This document shows, in pieces, positions 1-5,600 of a DNA stretch of 5,600 nt. Location: positions 1 to 5,600 of the forward strand of contig DIAV01000410.1 in the NCBI GenBank assembly GCA_002415895.1. Direction: 5' to 3'. The position numbers were made by a program, and so were the translations under genes. Origin of the DNA: Anaerolineales bacterium UBA5069. GTDB lineage: Bacteria > Chloroflexota > Anaerolineae > Caldilineales > Caldilineaceae. The first letter of the stretch is position 1. Each line of letters opens with the position of its first letter. Below the pieces are notes generated by a model. That model made no database searches, was not told where the DNA came from, and worked only from the letters and a program-made list of their open reading frames with translations.

Positions 1-76
1 GGGGCCGGGGGTGAGGTGCTGTTGACCTCGACGAAGTTGCGCCAGCGCGCTGTGCGCGCGTAGTGCGCGCGTTGTG
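1..76. other. Unassigned GC-alternating flank
   Basis: This is the sequence downstream of the minus-strand surface-protein gene. Positions 44-70 are dominated by alternating purine-pyrimidine runs, with TGCGCGCG occurring twice about 11 bp apart (near 50 and 61). Such runs can adopt left-handed DNA, but no U-tract marks a terminator. One plus-strand frame is open from base 1 to a TAG at 61-63 and could be the last 20 codons of a convergent gene. Another frame is open on the minus strand but has no start codon. Neither is long enough to call. Confidence 0.3.
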
Positions 77-1975
77 CTAGGGCGTGTTGCGCGGACGCGA
101 AATGATAGTCAGGATGCCAATGGAGAGGCCACCCACAATCAGCACCACCAGGCAGAGCGCGGCAATCGTCAATGTGGTGCGACTCGTGCCTGTGTTCTCA
201 TTGGCGGACATAACGGTTGGCAACGCAGTCAGCGTTTCGACTTCGCTTGCACCCAGCAGGCCAAATTGCTCGGCGTCGGCGACGGTGTTTGCTGCCGGAT
301 TAAGTGCGGCGTTGGCATCCGGCGTGGCCTCACCAGGCTGCACCTCGGGACCCACGGCCAGTGTCACCGCACCGTTCGCCGGCGCCTGACCGGCAGGGGC
401 AGGGTTTGCATAGAGGGTAGGGGTGGGCGTCAACGTACCCGGCTGGCTGTAATCGGGCAGCGGTTGTGCCTGCCCGCCATCACCACCGCCGCGCTGGATA
501 ACGGTGGTCTGGCTTTGTGCGCCGGCGGGCTGCGCTGCGGTATTGCCGCCGGACTGTCCGGAGACTGGCTGCGCAACAAAAGGCACGGCCTGCATGTCAG
601 TGCAGAGCAACGCGCTGTCTACATACATCCACGTGCGGCGGTTGTTACCGTCATTGAAGGCGTTGAAGTAGACAAACATGCTGCGCCCGCGGTATTGCGA
701 CAAGTCAACCACCTGCTGCTCAAAACCGCCTGTGGTGCGGCGCGTGCGCGCCACAACCGCGAGCGTGGAGAGATCGGGGTTGAGCAGCACAACGTCCTGC
801 CGATCTTCGCCAATGCCGACGCTGTTGGAGGCGATTTCTTCAGTGCCAAGCAGTTGGAACCAGATCAGCCGCGCGCTGGGGCTGTTGGCCGGGATTGTGA
901 CCAGTTGGCGCATGGAGGAGAAACTGAGCGTGTCGTTCCTGAAGTTGGGCGGGTTGCCCAACTGTGCGGCGCGGTTGCCTGCCTGCCGGAAGGTCCACAC
1001 GTATTGGCCGGGCAGCATGTTGGGGCCAAAGATCCAGCCTGCGTCGGATTCGAAGTCCCCGTTGACAAGGATGTTCGTGCAGCCAAAATCGGGCGGGAAG
1101 GGTGTGGTGGGTGGAAAGTAGGTAGGCGTTGGAAACTGGGTTGGCGGGAAGCCCGTTGGCGGCGGGAAAGGCGTTGGGAAGGGCGTTGGGAAGAGCGTCG
1201 GCAGGAAGGTGGGCGTCACTGTAGGCGTCAGTGTGGGGATGGCTGTGGGCGTCGATGTGCAGTAGTAGAGCGACACCACATCCACATTCATGGCAAGGCG
1301 TGCGTTCAGACCGTCGTTGTCCACGCCAAACGAGAGGCGCACCGTGCGGCCGCGATAGGCCGTAAGGCTGTACTGCGCGCCCAGCCACAGGCGATCCTTG
1401 TTGCGCGCCTCAAACTGGCGCACGATGAACTGGTTGGCGCCGGCGTCCCAGATGTCCAGATACTGGCGATCGTCCGCCCCCAGCGCAAGCTCGTCATCCG
1501 TGCGGCCAAAGTAGCGGAAGGAGAGAATGATGGAGGTGGCGTTGGCGGGCAGGGCCACGGTCTGCTCGGCACGGCTGCTGGAGACGCTGTTGGCCATGCC
1601 CACATTGCCCAATTGCAGCGAGAAATTGCCCGCAAAGGCATTGGTGTTGTCGTAGATGGGCGGGTTGGAACTGGAAGGCAGAGACCATACCTGGTTGATC
1701 TGCTCAAAGGAGCCGTTGGCAATCAGCTCTGTGCAGCCGCTGGGGAGTTCGGCGGCGGCGGGGGCGCCTGCCGGTGCGGGCGAGGGCGCGGCCAGCGTGG
1801 CTGCGGGCAGCAGCCCCAGCAGCACAAAGAGCAGCGCGGCGCCATAGCGCACAATGCGCTCTGCAAGGCGGCGCGGCAAAACATGGGCCGCGCGTGGCGG
1901 GTCCGTGTGCGCTCGATGCACAGGTGGAGTGGGAGAAGGCGCCGGAGTGTGCGAAGTCGGCCGCAATGGATTCAT
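77..1975 (-). CDS. Exported, membrane-anchored protein with two beta-sandwich-like domains and Thr/Pro linkers
   Basis: The product is 632 residues. Residues 1-40 are Pro/Arg-rich, and about 41-62 form a hydrophobic signal or membrane segment ending Ala-Thr-Leu-Ala-Ala. Domain A (about 80-239) begins GCTELIANGSFE, and domain B (about 298-458) begins GCTNILVNGDFE. Both share a later PAN motif and a YRGR motif, and each has one Cys near its start and one at its end, so they look like a duplication with one possible disulfide each. The N-G-x-F-E opening resembles carbohydrate-binding or galactose-binding-like jelly-roll modules; that family link is inference. Linker 1 (about 241-297) is Thr/Pro/Phe repeats, and linker 2 (about 462-600) is Ala/Gly/Gln/Pro-rich. 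A membrane helix (about 601-625) is followed by the short tail SRPRNTP, so most of the protein should lie outside the cell. No catalytic motif or LPxTG signal is seen. The ATG at 1975 is chosen because the only convincing promoter lies at 2055-2083, which excludes the ATG at 2110; no good Shine-Dalgarno is seen, so the start is uncertain. Confidence 0.85.
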   Translation of the reverse strand: MNPLRPTSHTPAPSPTPPVHRAHTDPPRAAHVLPRRLAERIVRYGAALLFVLLGLLPAATLAAPSPAPAGAPAAAELPSGCTELIANGSFEQINQVWSLPSSSNPPIYDNTNAFAGNFSLQLGNVGMANSVSSSRAEQTVALPANATSIILSFRYFGRTDDELALGADDRQYLDIWDAGANQFIVRQFEARNKDRLWLGAQYSLTAYRGRTVRLSFGVDNDGLNARLAMNVDVVSLYYCTSTPTAIPTLTPTVTPTFLPTLFPTPFPTPFPPPTGFPPTQFPTPTYFPPTTPFPPDFGCTNILVNGDFESDAGWIFGPNMLPGQYVWTFRQAGNRAAQLGNPPNFRNDTLSFSSMRQLVTIPANSPSARLIWFQLLGTEEIASNSVGIGEDRQDVVLLNPDLSTLAVVARTRRTTGGFEQQVVDLSQYRGRSMFVYFNAFNDGNNRRTWMYVDSALLCTDMQAVPFVAQPVSGQSGGNTAAQPAGAQSQTTVIQRGGGDGGQAQPLPDYSQPGTLTPTPTLYANPAPAGQAPANGAVTLAVGPEVQPGEATPDANAALNPAANTVADAEQFGLLGASEVETLTALPTVMSANENTGTSRTTLTIAALCLVVLIVGGLSIGILTIISRPRNTP

Positions 1976-2054
1976 GATTGGCTGGGATGGGTGCAGGTGT
2001 GGCTGCACAGGCCGCGATGCACCAGCCCTCCACACGGGGAGACTGGTTGTGGCC

Positions 2055-2083
2055 ATTGTAGCACAGGGGCGTGTGCGCTGCAA
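2055..2083 (-). promoter_or_regulatory. Sigma70-type promoter of the surface-protein gene
   Basis: Read on the minus strand, TTGCAG (2083-2078) is followed by a 17-bp spacer and TACAAT (2060-2055). The trinucleotide TGC immediately before the hexamer gives an extended -10. Transcription would start near 2048, leaving a leader of roughly 73 nt to the ATG at 1975. The 11-mer TGCTACAATGG is also present at the second glnA promoter, which supports both calls. Confidence 0.6.
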
Positions 2084-2192
2084 TGGCTTTGCGCGGCGCC
2101 AATTCCGCAATCCGTGCGTCTTGCGCCAGTTGCCTGTGCACCCTGCACAATATCCTGCTCGCGAACCTTGTGGACATTCGCGCTGGCGGCGC

Positions 2193-2211
2193 GTGTAACT
2201 CTTCGTTACAC
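2193..2211. promoter_or_regulatory. GlnR/TnrA-like operator palindrome upstream of glnA
   Basis: GTGTAAC-TCTTC-GTTACAC is a perfect inverted repeat with 7-bp arms and a 5-bp centre. Its inner 17 bp (2194-2210) match the TGTNA-N7-TNACA consensus known for the MerR-family nitrogen regulators GlnR and TnrA of Bacillus at all eight fixed positions. It lies about 210 bp upstream of the first glnA ATG and about 110 bp upstream of the divergent surface-protein promoter. It also overlaps a possible TACACT -10 hexamer. That a GlnR-like protein binds here is inference; no such regulator gene is in the window. Confidence 0.5.
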
Positions 2212-2405
2212 TTTGCCTTTGGGCGGGCCTGCGCGCTGCCGTGGGTTACGTACCGCGTGTTGCGCGCCATCAGCCATTGACTTCGCGCCGCAGCACGGCG
2301 TTCTGTCATTCAAGCAAGTGGAATCATTTGTCCTTACGAATTTTCCGTACGCCTTTCCAACCTGACTTCAAAACACGACTTCCTAACACGGTTTTCCCAC
2401 ACGAT

Positions 2406-2411
2406 GAGGAG
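2406..2411 (+). promoter_or_regulatory. Ribosome binding site of the first glnA
   Basis: GAGGAG sits 8 nt before the ATG at 2420, an ideal Shine-Dalgarno distance, and fixes the start of this gene. Confidence 0.85.
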
Positions 2412-2419
2412 TAGATTGT

Positions 2420-3823
2420 ATGGCTCTCGGCACCAATAGCGGCAAGGACGTCATGGAGGCCATCTCCAAGAACAATGTCCAATTTGTTGATGTGAAATTC
2501 ACCGACCTGTACGGTCAATGGCATCACTTCAGCCTGCCCATTGAGCACTTCAGCGAAGACATCTTTGAAGAAGGGCTGGGCTTTGACGGCTCCTCAATTC
2601 GTGGTTTCAAGACGATTGAAGCCAGCGACATGATTATGGTGCCGGACCCGACATCGGCATTCCTTGATCCCGCCTGCGCTGCGCCCACCATGAGCATGGT
2701 CTGCGACATCTATGAGCCGCTGACCAAAGAGCCCTTCAGCCGCGACCCGCGCCAGGTGGCCAAGAAGTCAATCGAGTACCTCAAGTCCACAGGCATTGCC
2801 GACACAGCCTATGTGGGCCCCGAGGCCGAATTCTTCGTCTTCGACAGCGTCTCCTATGAGACAGGGCGCTACTTCTCCTCGTATGCGCTGGACAGCGAAG
2901 AAGGCCCCTGGCGTTCAGGCGACACCGGCCTCGGCCACCAGGTCAACTGGAAGGGCGGCTATTTCCCGGTTTCACCCTTCGACACGCTTCAGGACCTGCG
3001 CAGCGAGATGGTGCGCACGATGATTGATGCAGGTATCCCGATTGAAGTCCACCACCACGAAGTGGCCACAGCGGGCCAGTGCGAGATTGACATTCGCTTC
3101 AGCCCGCTGGTGAAGATGGCCGACTACATGCAGATGTACAAGTATGTGGTCAAGAATGTGGCCAAGAAGAATGGCAAGACGGCAACCTTCATGCCCAAGC
3201 CCCTCTTTGAAGACAACGGCTCGGGTATGCACACGCACATGAGCCTGTGGAAAGGCAACAAGCCCCTCTTTGCGGGCGACAAGTACGCCGGCCTGAGCGA
3301 CATGGCGCTGCACTTCATTGGCGGCATTCTCACGCACATTGACTCGTTGCTGGCCATTTGCGCGCCGACCACAAACTCGTACCGCCGCCTTGTGCCCGGC
3401 TACGAAGCGCCCGTGAATGTGGCCTACTCGGCACGCAACCGCTCCGCCGCCTGCCGCATCCCGGTCTACTCGCAGTCGCCCAAGGCCAAGCGCGTTGAGT
3501 TCCGCTGCCCGGATCCTGCGGCCAACCCGTATCTTGCCTTCACAGCCGTGCTCATGGCCGGCCTCGACGGCATCAAGAACAAGCTGAACCCGGGCGAGCC
3601 TGCGGAGACGGACCTCTTCGAGCACAGCACCCGCCCCACCGTCAAGGGTTCGCTCACCGAAGTGCTCAATGCGCTGGAGAGCGACCACGCCTATCTGCTT
3701 GAGGGTGGCGTCTTCACGGCGGACCTGATTGAGACCTACATTGCCACCAAGCGCATTGCCGACGTGGACGCCGTGCGCCTGCGCCCGCACCCGCACGAAT
3801 TTGTCATGTACTACGGCATTTAG
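2420..3823 (+). CDS. glnA: Glutamine synthetase type I, beta-like (non-adenylylatable form)
   Basis: This cytoplasmic enzyme makes glutamine from glutamate, ammonia and ATP via gamma-glutamyl phosphate; the family forms dodecamers. The product has 467 residues, normal for GSI. The beta-grasp N-terminal domain contains the FDGSS loop (Asp56). The catalytic domain keeps metal and substrate ligands: Glu135 and Glu137 in GPEAEFF, Glu214 in HHHEV, Glu222 in GQCE, His271 in GSGMH, flap Glu329 in PGYEAP, Arg341 and Arg346 in NRSAACRIP, and Glu360 and Arg362 in RVEFR. Residues about 145-180 carry the roughly 25-residue insertion typical of GSI-beta, and the C-terminus PHPHEFVMYYGI also resembles that class. 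Aligned without gaps from GLDGIKNK, the Tyr that is adenylylated in E. coli (Tyr397) is Phe400 here, and the loop after it is about 5 residues shorter. Control by GlnE-type adenylylation should therefore be impossible. A good Shine-Dalgarno supports the start, and a strong terminator follows, so it is probably transcribed separately from the next gene. Confidence 0.97.
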   Translation: MALGTNSGKDVMEAISKNNVQFVDVKFTDLYGQWHHFSLPIEHFSEDIFEEGLGFDGSSIRGFKTIEASDMIMVPDPTSAFLDPACAAPTMSMVCDIYEPLTKEPFSRDPRQVAKKSIEYLKSTGIADTAYVGPEAEFFVFDSVSYETGRYFSSYALDSEEGPWRSGDTGLGHQVNWKGGYFPVSPFDTLQDLRSEMVRTMIDAGIPIEVHHHEVATAGQCEIDIRFSPLVKMADYMQMYKYVVKNVAKKNGKTATFMPKPLFEDNGSGMHTHMSLWKGNKPLFAGDKYAGLSDMALHFIGGILTHIDSLLAICAPTTNSYRRLVPGYEAPVNVAYSARNRSAACRIPVYSQSPKAKRVEFRCPDPAANPYLAFTAVLMAGLDGIKNKLNPGEPAETDLFEHSTRPTVKGSLTEVLNALESDHAYLLEGGVFTADLIETYIATKRIADVDAVRLRPHPHEFVMYYGI

Positions 3824-3854
3824 CCCACCCCGCACAGCCTGCCACCCATGCAAC

Positions 3855-3892
3855 AACAAGCGGGCGACCTGAACAGGTCGCCTGCTTGTTTT
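3855..3892 (+). terminator. Intrinsic terminator of the first glnA
   Basis: A 16-bp stem (3855-3870 with 3875-3890, one G-U pair) closes a GAAC tetraloop and ends in TTTT. It begins about 30 nt after the stop codon. The stem is GC-rich in its upper part (GGGCGACCT with AGGTCGCC), as expected for a Rho-independent terminator, though the T-tract is short. Confidence 0.85.
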
Positions 3893-3899
3893 GGTGTGC

Positions 3900-4100
3900 C
3901 GGGAGGTCGGGTGTGGGGTGTCGGGTGTCGGGTGATCGGGTGGTCGGGAGTGGGGTGACTCATAATTGATCATTGAAAGCGAATGCCCGCATAGCCCAAT
4001 GCTCAATTATTTATGATCAACTATTGGTCAGCCACTCCCTACTCCCCACACCCGACCCCCGACACCCGACCACCCGATCACCCGACACCCGACACACCCG
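3900..4100. repeat. Large imperfect palindrome of GGGTG-type units
   Basis: A G-rich left arm (3900-3960) and a C-rich right arm (4031-4100) are inverted copies built from short units such as TCGGGTG followed by T, A or G. The longest perfect inverted match is 31 bp (3918-3948 with 4065-4095). GGGAGTGG at 3946-3953 pairs with CCACTCCC at 4032-4039. Inside, the AT-rich arms 3962-3973 and 4013-4024 match at 11 of 12 positions. The right arm carries roughly 25 extra bases of the same units, suggesting unit gain or loss. The centre (about 3974-4012) is unique sequence. It encodes no credible protein. It could be a non-autonomous mobile or REP-like dispersed repeat; no transposase or target-site duplication is evident. 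Confidence 0.8.
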
Positions 4101-4102
4101 CT

Positions 4103-4130
4103 TTGTCGCCCTCTGAGGTGATGCTACAAT
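4103..4130 (+). promoter_or_regulatory. Sigma70-type promoter of the second glnA
   Basis: TTGTCG (4103-4108) is followed by a 16-bp spacer and TACAAT (4125-4130), with TGC directly before it as an extended -10. Transcription would begin near 4137, giving a leader of about 73 nt. The promoter starts 3 bp beyond the palindromic repeat. The hexamer overlaps the ATG at 4129, which therefore cannot be the translation start. Confidence 0.6.
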
Positions 4131-4192
4131 GGACACAGATCGCTACTATAGCCCACACCCTGCCTGGGATCAACCGATCTCTCCCCACCATC

Positions 4193-4209
4193 AGGAGGGC
4201 GATTCGCCC
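4193..4209 (+). promoter_or_regulatory. Ribosome binding site with hairpin before the second glnA
   Basis: AGGAGG (4193-4198) lies 11 nt before the ATG at 4210, a little farther than usual. GGGCG (4197-4201) can pair with CGCCC (4205-4209) across a 3-nt loop. This 5-bp hairpin ends directly against the start codon and includes the last two bases of the Shine-Dalgarno. It may shorten the effective spacing or limit ribosome access. Confidence 0.65.
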
Positions 4210-5556
4210 ATGTCTGCACACCACACGCCCGAACAGCTTCAACGCGTTGATGATCTGATTCGGCGCAATGACATTCGCTTTATCCGCCTGCAATTCTCCG
4301 ACATTGTGGGCATTGCCAAGCACATCACCATCCCCATTGGCCATTGGGAAACCGCCACCCAGCATGGCATTTGGTTTGATGGCTCCTCGGTGGAGGGCTT
4401 CGCGCGCATTGCCGAATCGGACATGTACCTTGTGCCCGATCTGAACACCTTTATGGTGATTCCCTGGGAGATGGACCTCTCCACGGCACGCGTCATCTGC
4501 GACGTCTACACGCCCGAGGGCGTCCCCTTTGAGGGTGACCCGCGCTATGTACTCAAGCGGCAGCTCAAACGCGCCGCCGAGATGGGGCTGGACTACCAGG
4601 TGGGCCCCGAACTTGAGTTCTTCCTCTTCAAGCGCCACGCCAATGGCGACATCCAGCCGCTCCAGCCGCATGACCAGGCGGGCTACTTTGATGTGAGCAC
4701 GGACCTTGCCCACAATGTGCGCCGCCAAATGGTGGACGCACTCCAGGCCATGGGCATTACCGTGGAAGCTTCGCACCACGAAGTGGCGATTGGCCAGAGC
4801 GAGATTGATTTCCGCTATGACAACGCCCTGCGCACAGCCGACAACACCATTACCTTCCGTCTCACGGTGAAGGGCGTGGCGCAGAAGAACGGCCTGCACT
4901 GTACATTTATGCCCAAGCCCATTGCCGGCATTAGCGGCTCGGGCATGCACGTGCACCAAAGCCTGTGGAACATTGCCGAGGGCAGCACGGCCATGTACGA
5001 CGCCGACAACGAGTACGGGCTGAGCAGCCTTGCGTTGAGCTTTATTGCCGGGCAGCTTGCCCATGCCAAGGCGCTCACGGGCATTATTGCGCCGCTGGTC
5101 AACAGCTACAAGCGCCTTGTGCCAGGCTACGAAGCGCCTGTCTACATTTCGTGGGGGCGCACCAACCGCAGCGCGCTCATCCGCATTCCGCGCATTAGCC
5201 AGGGCCGCAAGCGCTCTACACGCGTCGAACTGCGCTGCCCGGACCCCAGCGCCAACCCCTATCTTGCCTTTGCCGCCATGCTCGCTGCCGGGCTGGACGG
5301 TATTGAGAAGCGCATGGCGCCGCCCACACCCGCCGAGGAAGACCTCTACCATGTGGATGGCATGCGCGCCGGGCTGGATACGCTGCCCGGCGACCTGGGC
5401 GAGGCCATGGAGGAATTGCAGAAGAATGAGGTCATCCAGGCCGCACTGGGGCAGCACGTCTTTGATCGCTACGTTGAGGCCAAGACGCAGGAGTGGAACG
5501 ACTACCGCATCTACGTGACGCAGTGGGAGCTTGACCGCTATCTGACGCTCTATTAG
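4210..5556 (+). CDS. glnA: Glutamine synthetase type I, alpha-like
   Basis: This is a second cytoplasmic glutamine synthetase, 448 residues, the usual GSI-alpha length. It lacks the roughly 25-residue beta insertion: GPELEFFLFKR runs quickly into AGYFDVS. Visible active-site residues are Asp57 in FDGSS, Glu134 and Glu136 in GPELEFF, Glu191 in HHEVA, Glu198 in GQSE, His247 in GSGMH, flap Glu308 in PGYEAP, Arg320 and Arg325 in NRSALIRIP, and Glu340 and Arg342 in RVELR. Arg66 in EGFARIAESDM matches Bacillus subtilis Arg62, known to mediate glutamine feedback inhibition. The segment between IRIP and STRVE is about 3 residues longer than in B. subtilis and is basic (QGRKR). The C-terminus, WNDYRIYVTQWELDRYL, is typical of the alpha class. 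The ATG at 4210 has an AGGAGG and gives the family-type N-terminus; an in-frame ATG at 4129 lies inside the promoter. It is only distantly similar to the upstream glnA, so it is not a recent duplicate. Confidence 0.96.
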   Translation: MSAHHTPEQLQRVDDLIRRNDIRFIRLQFSDIVGIAKHITIPIGHWETATQHGIWFDGSSVEGFARIAESDMYLVPDLNTFMVIPWEMDLSTARVICDVYTPEGVPFEGDPRYVLKRQLKRAAEMGLDYQVGPELEFFLFKRHANGDIQPLQPHDQAGYFDVSTDLAHNVRRQMVDALQAMGITVEASHHEVAIGQSEIDFRYDNALRTADNTITFRLTVKGVAQKNGLHCTFMPKPIAGISGSGMHVHQSLWNIAEGSTAMYDADNEYGLSSLALSFIAGQLAHAKALTGIIAPLVNSYKRLVPGYEAPVYISWGRTNRSALIRIPRISQGRKRSTRVELRCPDPSANPYLAFAAMLAAGLDGIEKRMAPPTPAEEDLYHVDGMRAGLDTLPGDLGEAMEELQKNEVIQAALGQHVFDRYVEAKTQEWNDYRIYVTQWELDRYLTLY

Positions 5557-5600
5557 CACAGCGCCGCGGCGAGAACGAAACAGCGAGAACACAGATAAAA
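5557..5600. other. Start of downstream intergenic sequence
   Basis: After the TAG there is a perfect 10-bp palindrome, CGCCGCGGCG (5562-5571), and two direct copies of GCGAGAAC (starting near 5570 and 5583). No terminator with a T-tract is visible before the window ends, so it is unknown whether the second glnA is cotranscribed with a following gene. Confidence 0.4.

Larger units (their letters stand above)
2084..2419. other. Divergent intergenic region and glnA leader
   Basis: No convincing gene lies here. It contains the GlnR-like palindrome (2193-2211) and the ribosome binding site of the first glnA. A small CGCCG/CGGCG hairpin (2286-2300) lies between them. A TACG-N7-CGTA inverted repeat (2335-2349) lies within an AT-richer stretch. 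I could not fix the glnA promoter. Weak candidates are a TACACT hexamer overlapping the palindrome (2207-2212, no good -35) and TTGACT at 2277-2282 with a poor -10 about 18 bp on. If transcription starts near the palindrome, the leader would be about 200 nt and could carry structure. Confidence 0.5.

Noticed and set aside
1..110. Minus-strand open frame reading through the end of the surface-protein gene and containing RWRNFVEVNST
   Set aside because: It looks slightly protein-like but has no start codon near the gene end and runs off the window; GC-rich DNA often leaves such frames open.
1100..1260. G-rich tandem repeats on the plus strand
   Set aside because: They are explained by the Thr/Pro/Phe linker codons of the minus-strand gene.
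1976..2110. 45-codon N-terminal extension of the minus-strand surface protein
   Set aside because: The ATG at 2110 lies upstream of the promoter, and the in-frame ATG at 2056 lies inside the -10 element; translation from 1975 gives a more plausible exported protein.
74..2365. 763-codon plus-strand open frame, longer than the gene opposite it
   Set aside because: The translation is rich in Arg, Cys, His and Gly with no recognisable domain. The opposite strand encodes a coherent signal segment, duplicated domains, Thr/Pro linkers and a membrane helix, so this is a GC-driven shadow.
2972..4006. 344-codon antisense open frame over the first glnA
   Set aside because: It starts in the repeat region and runs opposite conserved glutamine synthetase codons; the protein has no recognisable features.
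3900..4100. Possible CRISPR array because of short repeated units
   Set aside because: The units are 7-8 bp, contiguous and inverted around a centre, with no regular spacers and no cas genes.
4129..4209. 27-codon N-terminal extension of the second glutamine synthetase
   Set aside because: Its ATG overlaps the TACAAT -10 hexamer, it has no ribosome binding site, and the extension is not part of the family; the ATG at 4210 has AGGAGG upstream.
4078..5592. 504-codon antisense open frame over the second glnA
   Set aside because: It is fully antisense to a glutamine synthetase with intact catalytic motifs and has no ribosome binding site or recognisable domain; it reflects GC-rich codon bias.

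Overview
The window looks like a piece of a Chloroflexota chromosome (Anaerolineae/Caldilineae-like; this is an inference). It is GC-rich. The minus-strand gene encodes an exported protein with long Thr-Pro/Phe-Pro linkers of the kind common in that phylum. It is followed by two adjacent but very different type I glutamine synthetases. No rRNA, tRNA, CRISPR array, transposase or phage gene is visible.

Layout: 1-76 is GC-alternating sequence with no assignable gene. 77-1975 (minus) encodes a 632-residue predicted surface protein: an N-terminal membrane/signal segment, two related beta-sandwich-like domains joined by a Thr/Pro/Phe linker, a second low-complexity linker, and a C-terminal membrane helix. 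Its promoter (TTGCAG-N17-TACAAT with an extended -10) lies at 2055-2083. The 1976-2419 gap separates it from the divergent first glutamine synthetase and holds a 7-bp-arm palindrome at 2193-2211. That palindrome fits the TGTNA-N7-TNACA consensus known for Bacillus GlnR/TnrA. 2420-3823 (plus) is a GSI-beta-type glutamine synthetase with Phe at the position of the adenylylated Tyr. It ends in a strong intrinsic terminator (3855-3892). 3900-4100 is a large imperfect palindrome made of GGGTG(T/A/G)TC-like units, with a G-rich arm, an AT-rich centre and a C-rich arm. It abuts the promoter (4103-4130) of the second glutamine synthetase, a 448-residue GSI-alpha-type enzyme at 4210-5556 (plus).

How the parts work together: both glnA products should catalyse the ATP-dependent conversion of glutamate plus ammonia to glutamine in the cytoplasm. 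The sequence suggests they are controlled separately. The first has a possible nitrogen-regulator operator, its own terminator and no adenylylation tyrosine. The second has its own promoter and keeps the arginine that in Bacillus GSI-alpha mediates feedback inhibition by glutamine. The exported protein is divergently transcribed and has no evident functional link to nitrogen assimilation. The most unusual element is the palindromic G-tract repeat between the two glnA genes.
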